Assembly: GCA_907163375.1 (NCBI GenBank)
Contig: CAJQUW010002160.1
Coordinates: 34,774-98,773 of the forward strand
Length of the DNA stretch: 64,000 bases
Direction: 5' to 3'
Source: Prostheceraeus crozeri
Lineage: Eukaryota > Platyhelminthes > Polycladida > Euryleptidae
Shown here: positions 30,908-42,493 of the stretch, in pieces
Position numbering within the stretch: the stretch's first letter is position 1
Layout of the letters: each line of letters opens with the position of its first letter
Notes under the pieces: generated by a model
What the model saw: the letters and a program-made list of their open reading frames with translations, nothing else
Database searches by the model: none
What the model was told of the DNA's origin: nothing
Program-made: the position numbers and the translations under genes

Positions 30908-30913
30908 CCTACA
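30908..30913. repeat. Polinton target-site duplication, right (CCTACA)
   Basis: Matches 6266-6271. Confidence 0.9.
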
Positions 30914-31224
30914 ATTATGTGTTTATTTACGGGGAATTAGAGGAAATGCTTTTGTTGTTATTGACTGTCATTGACACAATGACAACAGTGTTCATTGACT
31001 GTCAATAAAAATCAACACACAACACATTCCAATCAATGTACCAAAAAAATAAGAATCGTCATAATATGGGTAGCAGAAACATTTGTGTACTTTCTTAACA
31101 GGTGAGTAGAAACATTTAATGTTGAGGTTTATGAAATTTTACAGGGTTTTACTCATTTAGTTATTAGTATTATCCAATTCCAAAATCATTCATTCATCAT
31201 AGATGTTCTGACTTTCTGTTCTTC

Positions 31225-31840
31225 GATATTCATGAAATTTTCCTGAGATCTCATTCGCTTATGAGACGGAGAAATATTGTGAGAACGACCAATCATTTCC
31301 CGACTTTGTTCTGTCTCCCTACAAGATCAGAGTTAGGTTGTTTATCATATTTTAGGGAATTCGTTGTTCTCCTTGATTGGAAAATAGCTGATGTGACACA
31401 AGATTGTTCAGGCTGCACTTCGTATTGATTGAAATTCAATGAATTGTTCTGTTTATTTCAGATTCAGAAGGATGCGGACGGCCTCGTGTGCTGACAGGAC
31501 GCAGAGGTTTCATCCTCAGCCATGAAGGTTATAATCGAACAGCATATCCGGGAAACACGAATTGTGAGTGGTTAATTGAAGGAGAGAAGTCAAAGATTGC
31601 TCATCTTCACTTCGTTCATTTTGAGTTGGAGGATGTGAATGACCGTGTATGCTCCTTCGACAGTCTTACCGTCTACGATGGTGGAAATAAGAACAGCAGG
31701 AAGTTGAAGACATTGTGTGGCAGCGAGAAACCATCAGATGTCATTTCCACTGGACAGCAGCTGTTCTTGAAGTTCAAAAGTGATGACAGAAAACAGTTGT
31801 CAGGATTTAACATTACCTACGAATTGGAGGAACAGAGTAT
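31225..31840. repeat. Segmental duplication, copy 1 (intron plus CUB exon)
   Basis: Intron and exon together match about 47482-48090: GATATTCATGAAA, CATTTCCCGACTTTGTTCTG and ACAAGATCAGAGTTAGG occur in both introns, followed by CUB exons in the same register. Divergence is low, so the duplication is recent compared with the CUB exon at 46959. Confidence 0.9.
31462..31836 (+). CDS. CUB domain exon A of a host extracellular protein
   Basis: A 375-nt exon with acceptor TTATTTCAG and donor GTATGT, phase 1 at both ends. The translation has the four CUB cysteines (GCGRPRVL, NTNCEWLI, DRVCSFDS, LKTLCGSE), the start EGCG, SLTVYDG with the acidic Ca-site type Asp, and the end SGFNITYELEEQ. CUB domains are secreted beta-sandwich binding modules. 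Symmetric phase permits exon shuffling and tandem duplication. It belongs with the exons at 46959 and 47722, provided the 10-15 kb between are intron; it could instead be a separate tandem gene or a duplicated stray exon. Confidence 0.85.
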
Positions 31841-33639
31841 GTTTTCATTCGATAAATTCGCTTTCACAATTCATCGTCTGTAACTGTCATAGTTTTATGA
31901 TGTCATTATTTTAAATAAGTAGAAAATACCGGTTTCAAATACCATGCTATCCATCATCAATGGCGATAATACAACAAACGGTCAGGATTATATACAATCT
32001 TCGACACGAAATCGATGATGAACACATTCATAAAAGGGACCAGGACAGTCACAAGGCAAGAGTACAAATTAAAATCGATAGACTGTACGCATATAAATAG
32101 AATGAGCCACGCATTAAAATTGACAGAGAAATATTTTCAATTCCTCAACAACATTTCAACACTTCCTGTGTTATAATGACAAGCAAAAAGCATGTGGCGA
32201 CTCCCAAGTTAATGCATTTGCGGTATTCATATATTTTAGAAATTGCCGACAGTTACCGTCTGCGAGTCTTCTCTCGCTGTTTCAAACAGGTCTGGTATAA
32301 AAAATTGACTTTTATAAAAAGGGCAAAATGTTTTAGAGCATACATAGAAAAAATAATTGAAGATAAGTGTAGATGTATTTTTGGAGAACAGATGGGGTGT
32401 CTTCACCTTTATAATGACACATGCTGTATTAGAATATGTTTGATCTACTTGAAACTACACGCTTTTAAAACTAGTAAGCTATATCTGGGCCACCATGTAG
32501 ATATATACCGAACTCAGAACGGCGCGCTTCGATGCAGGAATTGGAGAACCTCCAGAACAGCTCTTTTAAGCAAATGGAGCGGAGTGCCTCCAACCGGTAA
32601 ATGCAGATCAGCTCCTTTAAACAAATTGGGTGGAACGGATTGGAGGGCGCCATAAGAGTTACATTAGACAAGTGGAACAGAATGGAAGAATCTTTATCAT
32701 AATAGATTTCATAGTGAATTCGTAAGTTTGAATTTCAGTTTTGATATTTTCTCTTCGCTGGGTTATGCAGTATCAGAAAATCTTATGATCTCTTTTTCTT
32801 TACTACTTGAGCAAAGGGGGAGCAACGCTCCCACCGCTCCCCTCTCCTACCTACGTCCCTGGATGTGGCTATTACCAAAGTTCAGCACTTGAGAAATTAC
32901 AGCAATGCTTTTGACATTGCGATTGCTATAAGGTGATCTAAGACAGTGTTCATGAAATGATTATGAGGTTTTGCGCTTGTCTAGGTATTCAAAAATATTC
33001 AATCTTGAGAATCATCTCAGAGCTTCTACACTGCATGCTTCTTCAAACTCACAATTCGCGTTGATATGCATCTTAATATGCGTTGATGACTCTTCTGTTG
33101 CATCTTATTATTCAAAATAATGAGTACTGATGAATACATTTTTCGCAGCAATGAGACTTCAAGTCATTCAATCATGAGATCTGAATCATTCAATCGTGAG
33201 AGTCATCTAATGCATAGACCTGGAATATTGATTCCGAAGGAGCAACATCAAAGTCAGTGTGCCAATCAAGGTGGGGACATCAAGAAGGTCTGAGGTAGTG
33301 TTGACAGGTTTAGGAGGATGTTTTGCAGTCTTCATCTATTCTTCGTGAACCGAAAGTTAGCTTCAAGGATTATGTGACTTCACGCTGTTTATGCAATATC
33401 TTAACGTCAATCTTTCAATATCTGATATATTCAATTATATGTTGAATATTCATATATTTGACATAAATTCGCAAATACATTTTTATAAATTCTAAAGCTA
33501 TGTAAAGCTCGGCCATTTAGGTACAGGGTAAGAGGGGAAGTATTTCTTCATCAATGAAACAAAATATGTTATTACTGTGGATCAAAGTAAAATACTAGAA
33601 TAAATCACTCTTTCGACGCGCCTTAGAAATATTTCAATA
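31841..33639. other. Probable host intron, no gene recognised
   Basis: A frame at 32176-32655 shows no motif and unusual composition. A Pro/Ser-coding CTCCCACCGCTCCCC run at about 32825 looks like old transposon sequence. Confidence 0.45.
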
Positions 33640-34230
33640 TTATTACAATATATATTCGCATTTCAGGTCTCGTCAGATAACACATTTCATGTGAATAAAG
33701 ATATGACATAAAAGTCAGGATTTTTCAAATCTCGAAGTCACTCAATGCTGCAGCCGCTGTGTGTTTATGCAATTCCACAGTTTTTGAAAAAAATCTGTTT
33801 TCTTCCCCTAATCTAGATATTTGTACTGCCTCAGACATCTGTCTAGCTACAGTGTCATTGACGATGCCAGTAACTTCCTCCTTGAATTTCTGCATGTTCT
33901 TTTCACGACACTCCTCACTATGCTTCCAGAGATCTGAACGTTTCTATCTAACTGTCAATAATTGTTGATGTTTATTCCCTCTTTGACATCCACTTCTTGA
34001 TACTTCACCGACAAAATGTGGTCCACATGTTTGACATTCGATTTTGTGTGTTATGCCTTGAAGTTGACGACTCCCCTCTCCTCCATTTTCGCAAATCATA
34101 TATTTTGTTTTGGCAGCATTCTTTTCTAAAACGGTCTGATTTCTGCAACAGCCTTTTCAGTGACACTTCCGATTGTTCAACTGTATTAATTTTGAATCCA
34201 ATTTCTCGAAGAATGTTTTGCATTTAATTT
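33640..34230 (-). mobile_element. Penelope-like element, 3' end with GIY-YIG (inverted copy)
   Basis: The reverse strand carries IECQTCGPHFVGEVSRSG and NKHQQLLTVR, then KRSDLWKHSEECREKNMQKF and RQMSEAVQIS: a Penelope-type GIY-YIG domain with the ...LW.H....C and RQ.SEA.I pattern. It is the same family as the fragment at 352-830, with the shared tail AATCCTGACTTTTAT-like and GACGAG. A stop and frame changes disrupt it. It lies head to head with the reverse transcriptase that starts at 34236, in the opposite orientation. Confidence 0.65.
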
Positions 34231-34235
34231 TGTAA

Positions 34236-36500
34236 TTGAGATTAAGGGGTAGTTCAAGTGACACGAATGGCACTGAATCACATTTTTTAGTTATCAGGCA
34301 CAATTTTTTTAGTTATCCTATCATCAGACGGAAAAGGAGTCATGGAATAAAAAAGTCGGGTAGAAAAGGCTCAAGTTTTATGGAACTTGATGATACTTAT
34401 CAAGGAATGCAAGATTCTTTTGAGACGCGCAGGATGTCAAAGTTTTATCATCATCCAAAATCTCTCCCTAAAAATATGCTAAGAGCCATTCTAGGCAAGG
34501 TAGGGGATGAGGCAAACATGATGACATTTATACTGACGGCATACATTCAAAATAAACTTAACCTAGACTCGGAGAACAAAAATGTAAAAGAACGGGCAAC
34601 CATAATCATCCCGTTCGAATCTCAGACAATAGACTCACTCAATCTCATGTCTATATTCTGCGATCAAAGTGTGTGCAAGCTAATTCCAAGCACAATCCAA
34701 GAAGGTTATCCACCAAAGATATTCTACAAATTAGATAAACCCACTGCATTGAAGTTTTGCAATTATGGGCGTTTTTTGAATAACCTGAAGTTTCAATATG
34801 TGATACACATCATGAATAATCCATGCTCATGTAGCAAGAGGCAATCTTTTGTTTACCCCCATGATGGTCACGTAATAACGGGTGATCTGGATATTGTGGA
34901 TGTTGAAGACTTATGTCAACTATTCAGTTTTGGTACCAAACACAGAATCCCCAAAAGCCTTAGATGGAGTGCCGTAACAACTCAGATCAGTAATTCATTA
35001 GATGAGCATATTGCAAAAATAAGTAAGAAAGAGAAGCTCGATGCTACTTTATTCTCAGCGTGGAAATCAAGAATCATGGCTCTGATTAAAGATCGTAATA
35101 TTTTGCTAAGAAATCCTCGAATAGATTTCGCACACACAGTAATCGACACAAGATTAATGTCAAAATGGGTAAAAATCTGAAAAAATTGCAGAATGACGTC
35201 ATAAGTACGCCGGTTAATAAAGCATCTAATAATTATGCCTTCATTTGCAAAAAGTCTTATCTCCAAATTCTCTTAGCCGAGTTGGGAATTGATATTTCCA
35301 CGTCAAACATACCGGGCAATGATGCATGCTGTCCAGAGCAAATTTTAGCGCAACACACAACAATTATGAAAAGCGAGTTCAAACTATCTGTCTGTGGAAA
35401 AGATAGTAAATAACCAAAATTATATTGGATTTCAAAATTTCACAAAACTCCATGCAAATTTAGATTCATAGTAGGTGCACGACAATGCTAATCGACATCA
35501 AAGTAAATTCAGCCTTAAGTATTTTGCGTGACAATTTTCAGAGATATTGTATGGAAATTAAGAGAAACAGCAGTTTCGATTGTTTCTGGAGTATAAAGTC
35601 CACACAAGAATTTCTACACAGATTGCATTCAACACACGTTCATTCATTACATGTTTTCGATTTTTCAACCTTATACACGAATCTTGATCAGAAATTGATT
35701 GAAGATCACATATTCGCTATTATGGATTTGGTGTTTAATTCCTCAAATAGAAAATTTATTTGAATTGGATATGATAAGTCCTTTTGCTCAATGAAAAATA
35801 TAATGGTTATCACTGTTTTGATGAACAGAAATTAAAAGAGACCATACATTTCCTATTATCACAGACCTACGTCACATTCGGTAATTTAGTTTTCAGGCAG
35901 ATTAAAGGCATTCCAATGGGAGGAAATTCTAGTCCACTCCTAGCTGACCTATTCCTCTTACACTGCGAATATGTTTTTATGCAAAATTTGATAACAACTA
36001 AGAAATATCATTTAGCACGCTTGTTATCACCTACATCAAGATACATAGACGATATATGTGTTGTCAATTATAAACACTTTAATTCGTTGATTCAAAGAAT
36101 TTATCCACCTGACTTGTTGGCGGAGAGAAATGGTGATAACAATAAAGAGGTAGTTTACCTTGATGTGAAAATACAAATCTCACAGAACAGCTTGAGAACT
36201 TCAGTATATCACACGATAGATGACTTCTCTTTCTCTGTGGTGCAACTGACTTTTCCGGAGAGCATGATCCCACTACAGATGGCCCTTTATGTTCTGCTTC
36301 ACAAGTAGTCAGATATTGTAGAATATGCTCGGAGTTACAAGACGCTGTACACAAAACTAGCAAGACACTAAATATCATGAAATCTAGAGGTTATTCTGAG
36401 CATGACTTGATGAGTTACACAGAAAAGGCTCTCACAAGGCATAATGAATCGCTTCACAAATATGGTCTTTTCTCGGCTCGACAATTCACTTCACTCTGAA
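34236..36500 (+). mobile_element. Penelope-like reverse transcriptase region
   Basis: The 5' part is a long leader with KLIPSTIQEGYPPKIFYKL, PCSCSKRQSFVYPHDG, GHVITGDLDIVDVEDLCQL and FGTKHRIPKSLRW. Reverse transcriptase blocks follow: FDFSTLYTNLDQKLIEDHI (motif A type), RQIKGIPMGGNSSPLLADL (motif B) and SRYIDDICVVNY (YIDD, motif C), as in Penelope-like elements. No GIY-YIG domain follows on this strand. The GHV.TGDL...G..HR.P block is shared with some PLE groups. Coding is split over several frames, so it is inactive. The nearby inverted GIY-YIG copy may derive from a second insertion. Confidence 0.75.
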
Positions 36501-38913
36501 TTTCAATGAGGAACGCGACCAACAAACGATCACATTTTCCTTAATGCCTTGATATATAGGTGAATAAACGACAAACAATGACTTGTAGCCATCATACGGG
36601 GGGTGGGCGGTGAAGAGTGAATACAGAGCGCTTAGCGTGGCTTACGGGAGATGAGAGAGCTCCCATTGATGTATGAGGCGAAGTTTGTGTAGACTCGGAT
36701 TACATATTTATCACACAACGATTACATGTTTATGGGAATGGAGGATGAACAGGATCTCTTTACTTGTGGGAATCGAAAAGGGAAAGATTGATGTACAGGA
36801 TTTGTTTACATGTGGGAAACGTAGCATTTGAATGATGTCTGACTTATCTTTGTGACATATCTTTCAAGTCATATCATTACCTATTCAGTATTTTGTCAGC
36901 CACTGTGTGTGGGACCCCGCTCGTCTGGGTTTGAGTGTTCAGGTTAGGGGTCGAAACACAACTAGACGAGTACCTGCTGATGACTGACGGACTGCAGTAT
37001 TATGTTTTATATCCCTTAATCGGTGGCTGAAGTAGTAGTCGATCTATTGTATTTCAAATGCGGAACAAATGAAGAAATGTTGGATTCCATGAAGTATTAT
37101 AGACGGATTAAGAAACTGACGATAACAAGTTCAAGTGAAGAAATAATATTTTCCATGTGTAGTCTTAGGTATAGTGTGTATAGTTTCATTGCTTTCGGTG
37201 TAGTAGAGTGTCATTGTCAGGCTTGCCGTTGGAATGAATTTCCAGCCCAATCCCAATGATAATTTCCATTGGGATCCCAATAGATTACAATTACAATAGC
37301 CTGCTTTAGAGCTTAAAACGTACGCAAGTTGATCACAAGCTGCATCGGGGCTTAACGCTTACCCCTACCATATGTGTTACTTTTTGAATTGACGAAGGCC
37401 ACGGACGTAGGCCTAGGACTATAGTGGCCTAGGCTCAAATTGATATTACACAATTGTGTATAATAGGCCTACTGTATGGCTAAATTTTGAACCGAGACTG
37501 CCTTCACCTAAGAACTTATGGGGGCATACGTGTATGGCTGATGTGTATGTACGAGCTACCAACACACTTAGTATTAATTCAGCCTATATCGGATAATGCG
37601 ATGTTAATAAACAGCTCGCCACGCGCGCTTTTTTGAAGCCATTGTTCCTGCGCAGTGTGACACTGTTGTTGTAAGTTGTAAATGCCTCATACTTACGCGC
37701 AAAGTACGAGTCGAGGCACAAGAAGGCCTACGAATTAAGCCGCTATTCCTAGCAACTAGGCAAGTTAAAGCCATAGAGTAGGGCTAAAGATGACTGTGAG
37801 TTTGTGTGAATCACACTAAGAGCTCTCAATGCTCAAATTGTACACTTTCGGATTGGAGAACACTATCAGTGCTCATTAAGACTACTTCAATTGAAAATTT
37901 AAATTAGTAAGCATTATATTCTATTATAAATGTCTGCTGGGATGATTTTCATCATCGTATGAGAATCCTTCTTTCTCATACCAATATTTCTTTCTAGCAT
38001 TTACTTTGCTTTTCCGATCCTTCTGCAAGGACTCACATGCGTTTTATCCTGATACTATTTATGTTTTTTTATTCATTTGTACCAAGAATCTTCAGCATGC
38101 GCTTACAATATTTCCTCCGCTACGCCCAGCGCAGTCCTATTACCAGGATTATCGCTTTCGGAGTAGCATCGTCCTTATAGTTCCTGAATTCCTCTGATGG
38201 AGTGGAAGCAGTCTCGACATGACCAAGCACTATAATTGACACTTTCATGACAGGCTATAGGGACTTTACGTCACATTTAAGTGACCAGTGATCATTTTTA
38301 TTGCAAGTTTTTACTATATGAAGACGTCTTCACTTCCGTGCAGGATTCATCTACGAATAGGTATTCAAAAGTGTACTTGTTTCTTTGTTTCAAGACCATG
38401 TGACCTGCGTCCGACTGCCTGATCAGAGATTAGAGGTCTTTCCTAACTTGGTGAAAGTTGCTAGTGTGTAAAGGCTTCAACATCTCTAGCTGCTAGTATA
38501 GTTTCATGCTTCTGGTGGGACCCGGCAATATTTACCAGTGATATGAAAAAGGAAGATCAATCAAAGTTTGATAGACATTGGAAAAAATTTTCTACTGAAC
38601 CATTTCCATATTCGAGATCTCAATATCTTGGTGAGAGTTGCTGAAGGCTTCAACTTCCCTAGTTTCTAGTTGCTAGTATAGTTTCATGCTTCTGGTGGGA
38701 CCCGGTAATATTTAACAATCATCGGAGGTATTTCTTAAAATCAACTTTTATCTTACATTGATCATGTCACACAGCAAAATATCATAATCAAAGACAATTA
38801 TCATAGATAACATAAATATGTAAAAAGTCCGAGATAAAAAATGAGCAGTGAATTGTAACTTCACACCTAAGAAAATAAATTATTCCACATAAGCTTATAT
38901 GAATTGAATTCTT
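36501..38913. other. Probable host intron, no gene recognised
   Basis: No supported coding sequence. Around 37220-37280 a short sequence is repeated on itself (CCCAATCCCAATGA and CATTGGGATCCC). A 75-bp direct repeat near 38450 is listed separately. Confidence 0.45.
38449..38722. repeat. Direct repeat, two copies of about 80 bp
   Basis: TATAGTTTCATGCTTCTGGT followed by GGGACCCGG occurs at about 38498 and about 38678, preceded in both by a GGCTTCAAC...CTAG block. It resembles remnants of a dispersed repeat. Confidence 0.7.
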
Positions 38914-38917
38914 ACAG
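38914..38917. repeat. Target-site duplication ACAG, left
   Basis: ACAG precedes the left CACGGTG end and recurs at 42490-42493 after the right end. It is 4 bp long; the fifth flanking base differs. Confidence 0.75.
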
Positions 38918-39268
38918 CACGGTGTCCCCATTTCAACATTCAGACTCAAAAAATATACCATCGGCCAAACCTATTTTTTCGTTATCCATGACCCATTTGA
39001 AGTGTATAATCGCAAAAACGAAAATTTTTTAGTGCTCAGATTTTTTAAATGGCCAATTTTCAAAATGGCGGCTATTTTCGTTATGTGTGACCTCTTCTTT
39101 TTAACTCAAAGCATTTCAGAGACAAGGTAGCCGTCGTAACACTATATATTGTTGTAATGCATCCATAAAATACTTGAAGGAATTGTCAAGTACTGTCTGC
39201 ATAGGTGACATCTATTTTATGAGTAGTACGTGCAAGTTTTACCACTATTTTGCAAAAATGGAAAATAA
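38918..39268 (+). repeat. RAG1-like transposon, left terminal inverted repeat
   Basis: About 350 bp, near-identical in inverted form to 42140-42489. Starts CACGGTGTCC and includes AAAATGGCGGCTATTTTCGT. Confidence 0.9.
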
Positions 39269-39919
39269 TTTCATTCATTTATTAAATCAGAAATTTCCCG
39301 CAGCTATTGAAATTGCAAAAGTAATTCAAGCTCAGAATCTAAGAATTTACAAATGTAGATAATGATCTTCAAAACCTATCCTTTATAGCTATCAAATGAA
39401 ATCTCGAGCGTCTTTTGTCATCTCATTTATTCTATCATCGTATGTTTTTCTATGACATGTCTTATCTTCACATCTCATGTTATGTTTTGTCACCATAATA
39501 GACCAACAAGATCATTTTTCTCAACGTCTAGAGCAGGCTCGGAAAAGGCTCATTGTTTCAGATTACCGGCTACATAAAGTCATTAGTAAAGCCACCATGT
39601 AACATGCAAGTGTGATATAGAGTTTAGAGGGTAAATAATTCTCCGCTTCATACTTCTATTTATTATGTTCTTTACTCTTTACTTCTATAAAGATATAGAA
39701 GCCATAAAATATCTATTGTCTTGACTCGTTATGTTGCGTGCGGTAATAGCATTGTTCGATTTCTTCATTAAACTGCTAGTGCATCGTGATTGATTGAAAC
39801 TGATTGATGAGTCATACCAAAGATATCCATGGTCATACCCATGTATGTTATGGCATAAATATAATATAGGAATTGAATTGTCGCTCACTGGTAAATTTTT
39901 GATTTCATTTACGATCAAA

Positions 39920-40729
39920 ATGGCAACGGCGTTAGATGAAACACACGAAAAACTACGGAAGATAGTATACATCGTTTGTTACCGGAAAGCGTCGAGAAAT
40001 CTTTCTGCTAAAGAAATTTCTATCGTACAAGAACATTTAATTGAACACTTTGACATAGACAATCCTGATTTTCCCAGTGGCGTTTGTGGAGGTTGTCACA
40101 TGCTATTACTGAAGAAAGGTAAAGGGGACAGTGTTGACTTTTTTCTACCAGGCGACTACGATCCGCGACGTCAAACAAACACTCGATCCTGCAAGAAATG
40201 TGAGTGTAGAATTTGCTCTGTTGCACTGATGAGCCTACAAGATGCAGTTAAATTGAAACGGAAATCAGGCCGACCTCAAACAAATGTGATTCCATCTGTA
40301 GAACATTTCAAAATATGTGGATGTTGTTTTGCAAAGATCTATAGAGGAAGTAACCATTCAGTTGAAATGTGCTCTTCTAGACGGGCAAGAGTTTACAACG
40401 TTGAATCTTTGTTGGATTCCCCTTCAAAGCAAACTAAACTGCGAGTTGCAAGTAGAACCATCAACGAATCCACTTCGCTAGCCACGCTGGGAAACTGCGA
40501 TCGAAGAATACCGCCGAAGAGAAACAGCCTAGAAAGTCCTATTATTCAGGCAAGTACTTTTACAAAAATTCAACAAAGACTTTATTTAAGTACTCGAGAT
40601 GCAAACAAGCTATCACAAGATCTACGAAATTCTAACCCCGGAATTGTAGAACGTCGTCTTAGAGACAAACTATTTGAACTGAATCATTCATTGGATGGAT
40701 TCTTTGACCTTCGATTACTGCCATTCTAG
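39920..40729 (+). pseudogene. RAG1-like transposase, N-terminal Cys-rich part
   Basis: The ATG at 39920 (MATALDETHEKLRKIVY) is preferred over the longer frame. Residues about 50-110 contain VCGGCHMLLLKKG, then FFLPGDYDPRRQ and CKKCECRICSVALMS, ending LKRKSGRP. This follows the RAG1 order FCHNCW...FPRN...SCDICNTA..GLKRKS. A second Cys pair, ICGCCFAKIYRGSNHS, lies after it. RAG1's N-terminal region binds zinc and was linked to a transposon source; this frame shows such a module in a DNA transposon. The frame ends at an in-frame TAG at 40727-40729, and the coding continues after it. Confidence 0.7.
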
Positions 40730-41880
40730 ATCCAAAAATCTGACGACGATTCAAAAGAAGAATGGGCAGTTGTTTGTCGTGATTTGAACGTTTTCGTCGA
40801 TTTTGTTCTTCGAGAAAGAGGTACTGACAATGACTCTGCTTTGATATAGATCGGCATCGATGGCGGAGGTGGTTTTACAAAATGTTGTCTTTCCATCTTC
40901 GATCCGTCAGATGATGCAACAGGCACATCAAGGCGTTCGGAATTCAAAGACTCAGGAGTCAAACGTTGCTTCATTATAGGCATCGTTCCTGAAGTACCCG
41001 AGAACTACTACAACCTGAAACAGTGTGGATCAATGTCGGCATTCATTTGCTCAACCGGAAATTTACGATTGCCAGTGACCTAAAATTATGCAATATTTTG
41101 CTCGGTCTGATGTCACATGGCAGTGTGCATCCATGCTCATGGTGCGATATCAAAAAAGATCGACTCGATTGCAAAGGAAATCAGAGAACTCTTGGTACTT
41201 TGAGGAAACTGTTTTGGAATTACTATGACGATGGCGCAGTGAAAGAAAAGGCAAAATATCACGGTAACGTCGTTCATCCTCCAATGTTTTGTGGTAAATC
41301 CGATATCACCACAGTTATTTCTCTCGTTCCCCCACCTGAACTACATTTACTCACAGGACCGGTAAATACCATATTCTCGGCTTTGCGAAAACTTTGGCCA
41401 CAGGCTGACGAGTGGTTGCTACGCTGTGGTATCCAAAGAGAAGGCCTGCATGGAGGAAGTTTCACCGGGAATGCCAGCAGGAAGTTGTTGGCGAATGTTG
41501 ATGTTCCAGAGCAAATGGTTCCGAATAATCAAATTGTATTTGTTGAGGTATTCAGGCGTTTCAAAGACGTCATCGACTCATGCTATGGAAGTACCTTGGA
41601 TGCTGATTATGCCACAAAAATCGAATTATTCAAGATATCTTATCAAAAGTTGAAGATCCCAATCACACCGAAGATCCATGCCGTGATTTTTCACATTACT
41701 GAGTTCTGCTCCTTCAATGGCAACAAAGGTCTTGGGCCATGGAGCGAGCAAACTTCAGAATCCGTCCATTATGATTTTCAGCGTGTGTGGGACAACTATA
41801 AAATCCGCAGCACTGGGAACAATAACTATGGAAAACAATTGTTGTCTGCTGTATGCAGATACAATAGCTTGCATTTATGA
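40730..41880 (+). pseudogene. RAG1-like transposase, DDE core part
   Basis: Blocks in order: IGIDGGGGFTKCCLSIFD (aligns with the RAG1 Asp600 block DGMGDV), FTIASDLKLCNILLGL and GSVHPCSWCD (Asp708 block GYDEKLV...GSVYICTLCD), LHLLTGPVNTIF (RAG1 DALHCDIGNAAEF), GSFTGNASRKLLANVD (MNGNFARKLMTKETVD) and GPWSEQTSESVHYDF (Glu962 block AWASEGNESGN). So all three acidic residues are visible. A TAG in front of IGIDG (about 40847) and a one-base frame change near 41010 disrupt it. The last frame is open from 41023 to 41880. It would cut at the CACGGTG ends as a RAG/Transib-type recombinase. Confidence 0.75.
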
Positions 41881-42139
41881 ATTTTCTAATTGTAAATGAA
41901 GTTCGCTTTAGCACCTGGTAGTGTGGCTTGGTAGAATTAACTTGTTAATCTTGTTATTGAAACATGTCTTCTCTGAGCTTCTTCTCTCATGTCTTCTCTC
42001 ATCCTGTAATATGATTTGATACTCGAATACTGAATGGTCAGTACTTCTTCCGATAGATAATGCAAATGTAGCATGCTTCATGCATCGTGTATGGCTATAG
42101 CGAAATCTTTCATTGCATGAAAAAACAGACTCAAAAATA

Positions 42140-42489
42140 TTTTCTATTTTTGCAAAATAGTGGTAAAACTTGCACATACTACTCATAAAATAGATATGTC
42201 ACCTATGCAGACAGTACTTGACAATTCCTTCAAGTATTTTATGGATGCATTACAACAATATATAGTGTTACGACGGCTACCTTGTCTCTGAAATGCTTTG
42301 AGTTAAAAAGAAGAGGTCACACATAACGAAAATAGCCGCCATTTTGAAAATTGGCCATTTAAAAAATCTGAGCACTAAAAAATTTTCGTTTTTGCGATTA
42401 TACACTTCAAATGAGTCATGGATAACGAAAAAATAGGTTTGGCCGATGGTATATTTTTTGAGTCTGAATGTTGAAATGGGGACACCGTG
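42140..42489 (-). repeat. RAG1-like transposon, right terminal inverted repeat
   Basis: Ends GGGGACACCGTG at 42489, complementary to the left end; about 350 bp. Confidence 0.9.
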
Positions 42490-42493
42490 ACAG
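42490..42493. repeat. Target-site duplication ACAG, right
   Basis: Pairs with 38914-38917. Confidence 0.75.

Larger units (their letters stand above)
38918..42489. mobile_element. RAG1-like DNA transposon (Chapaev/Transib type)
   Basis: A 3,572-bp element with long terminal inverted repeats of about 350 bp (38918-39268 and 42140-42489) beginning CACGGTGTCCCC, and an ACAG direct repeat at both flanks. Transib and RAG signals begin CACWRTG and RAG heptamers are CACAGTG, so CACGGTG fits this group. The 4-bp target site fits Chapaev better than Transib, whose sites are 5 bp. Inside is a transposase frame whose blocks match the RAG1 N-terminal Cys-rich region and core. It is inactive: two in-frame stops and one frame change lie in the transposase. 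Confidence 0.8.

Noticed and set aside
32176-32655. 159-codon plus-strand frame
   Set aside because: No recognisable motif, unusual Cys/Lys mixture, lies in repeat-like intron sequence.
38918-42489. Plain assignment to Transib
   Set aside because: CACGGTG ends fit, but the flank repeat is 4 bp and the fifth base differs; left as RAG1-like, Chapaev or Transib type.
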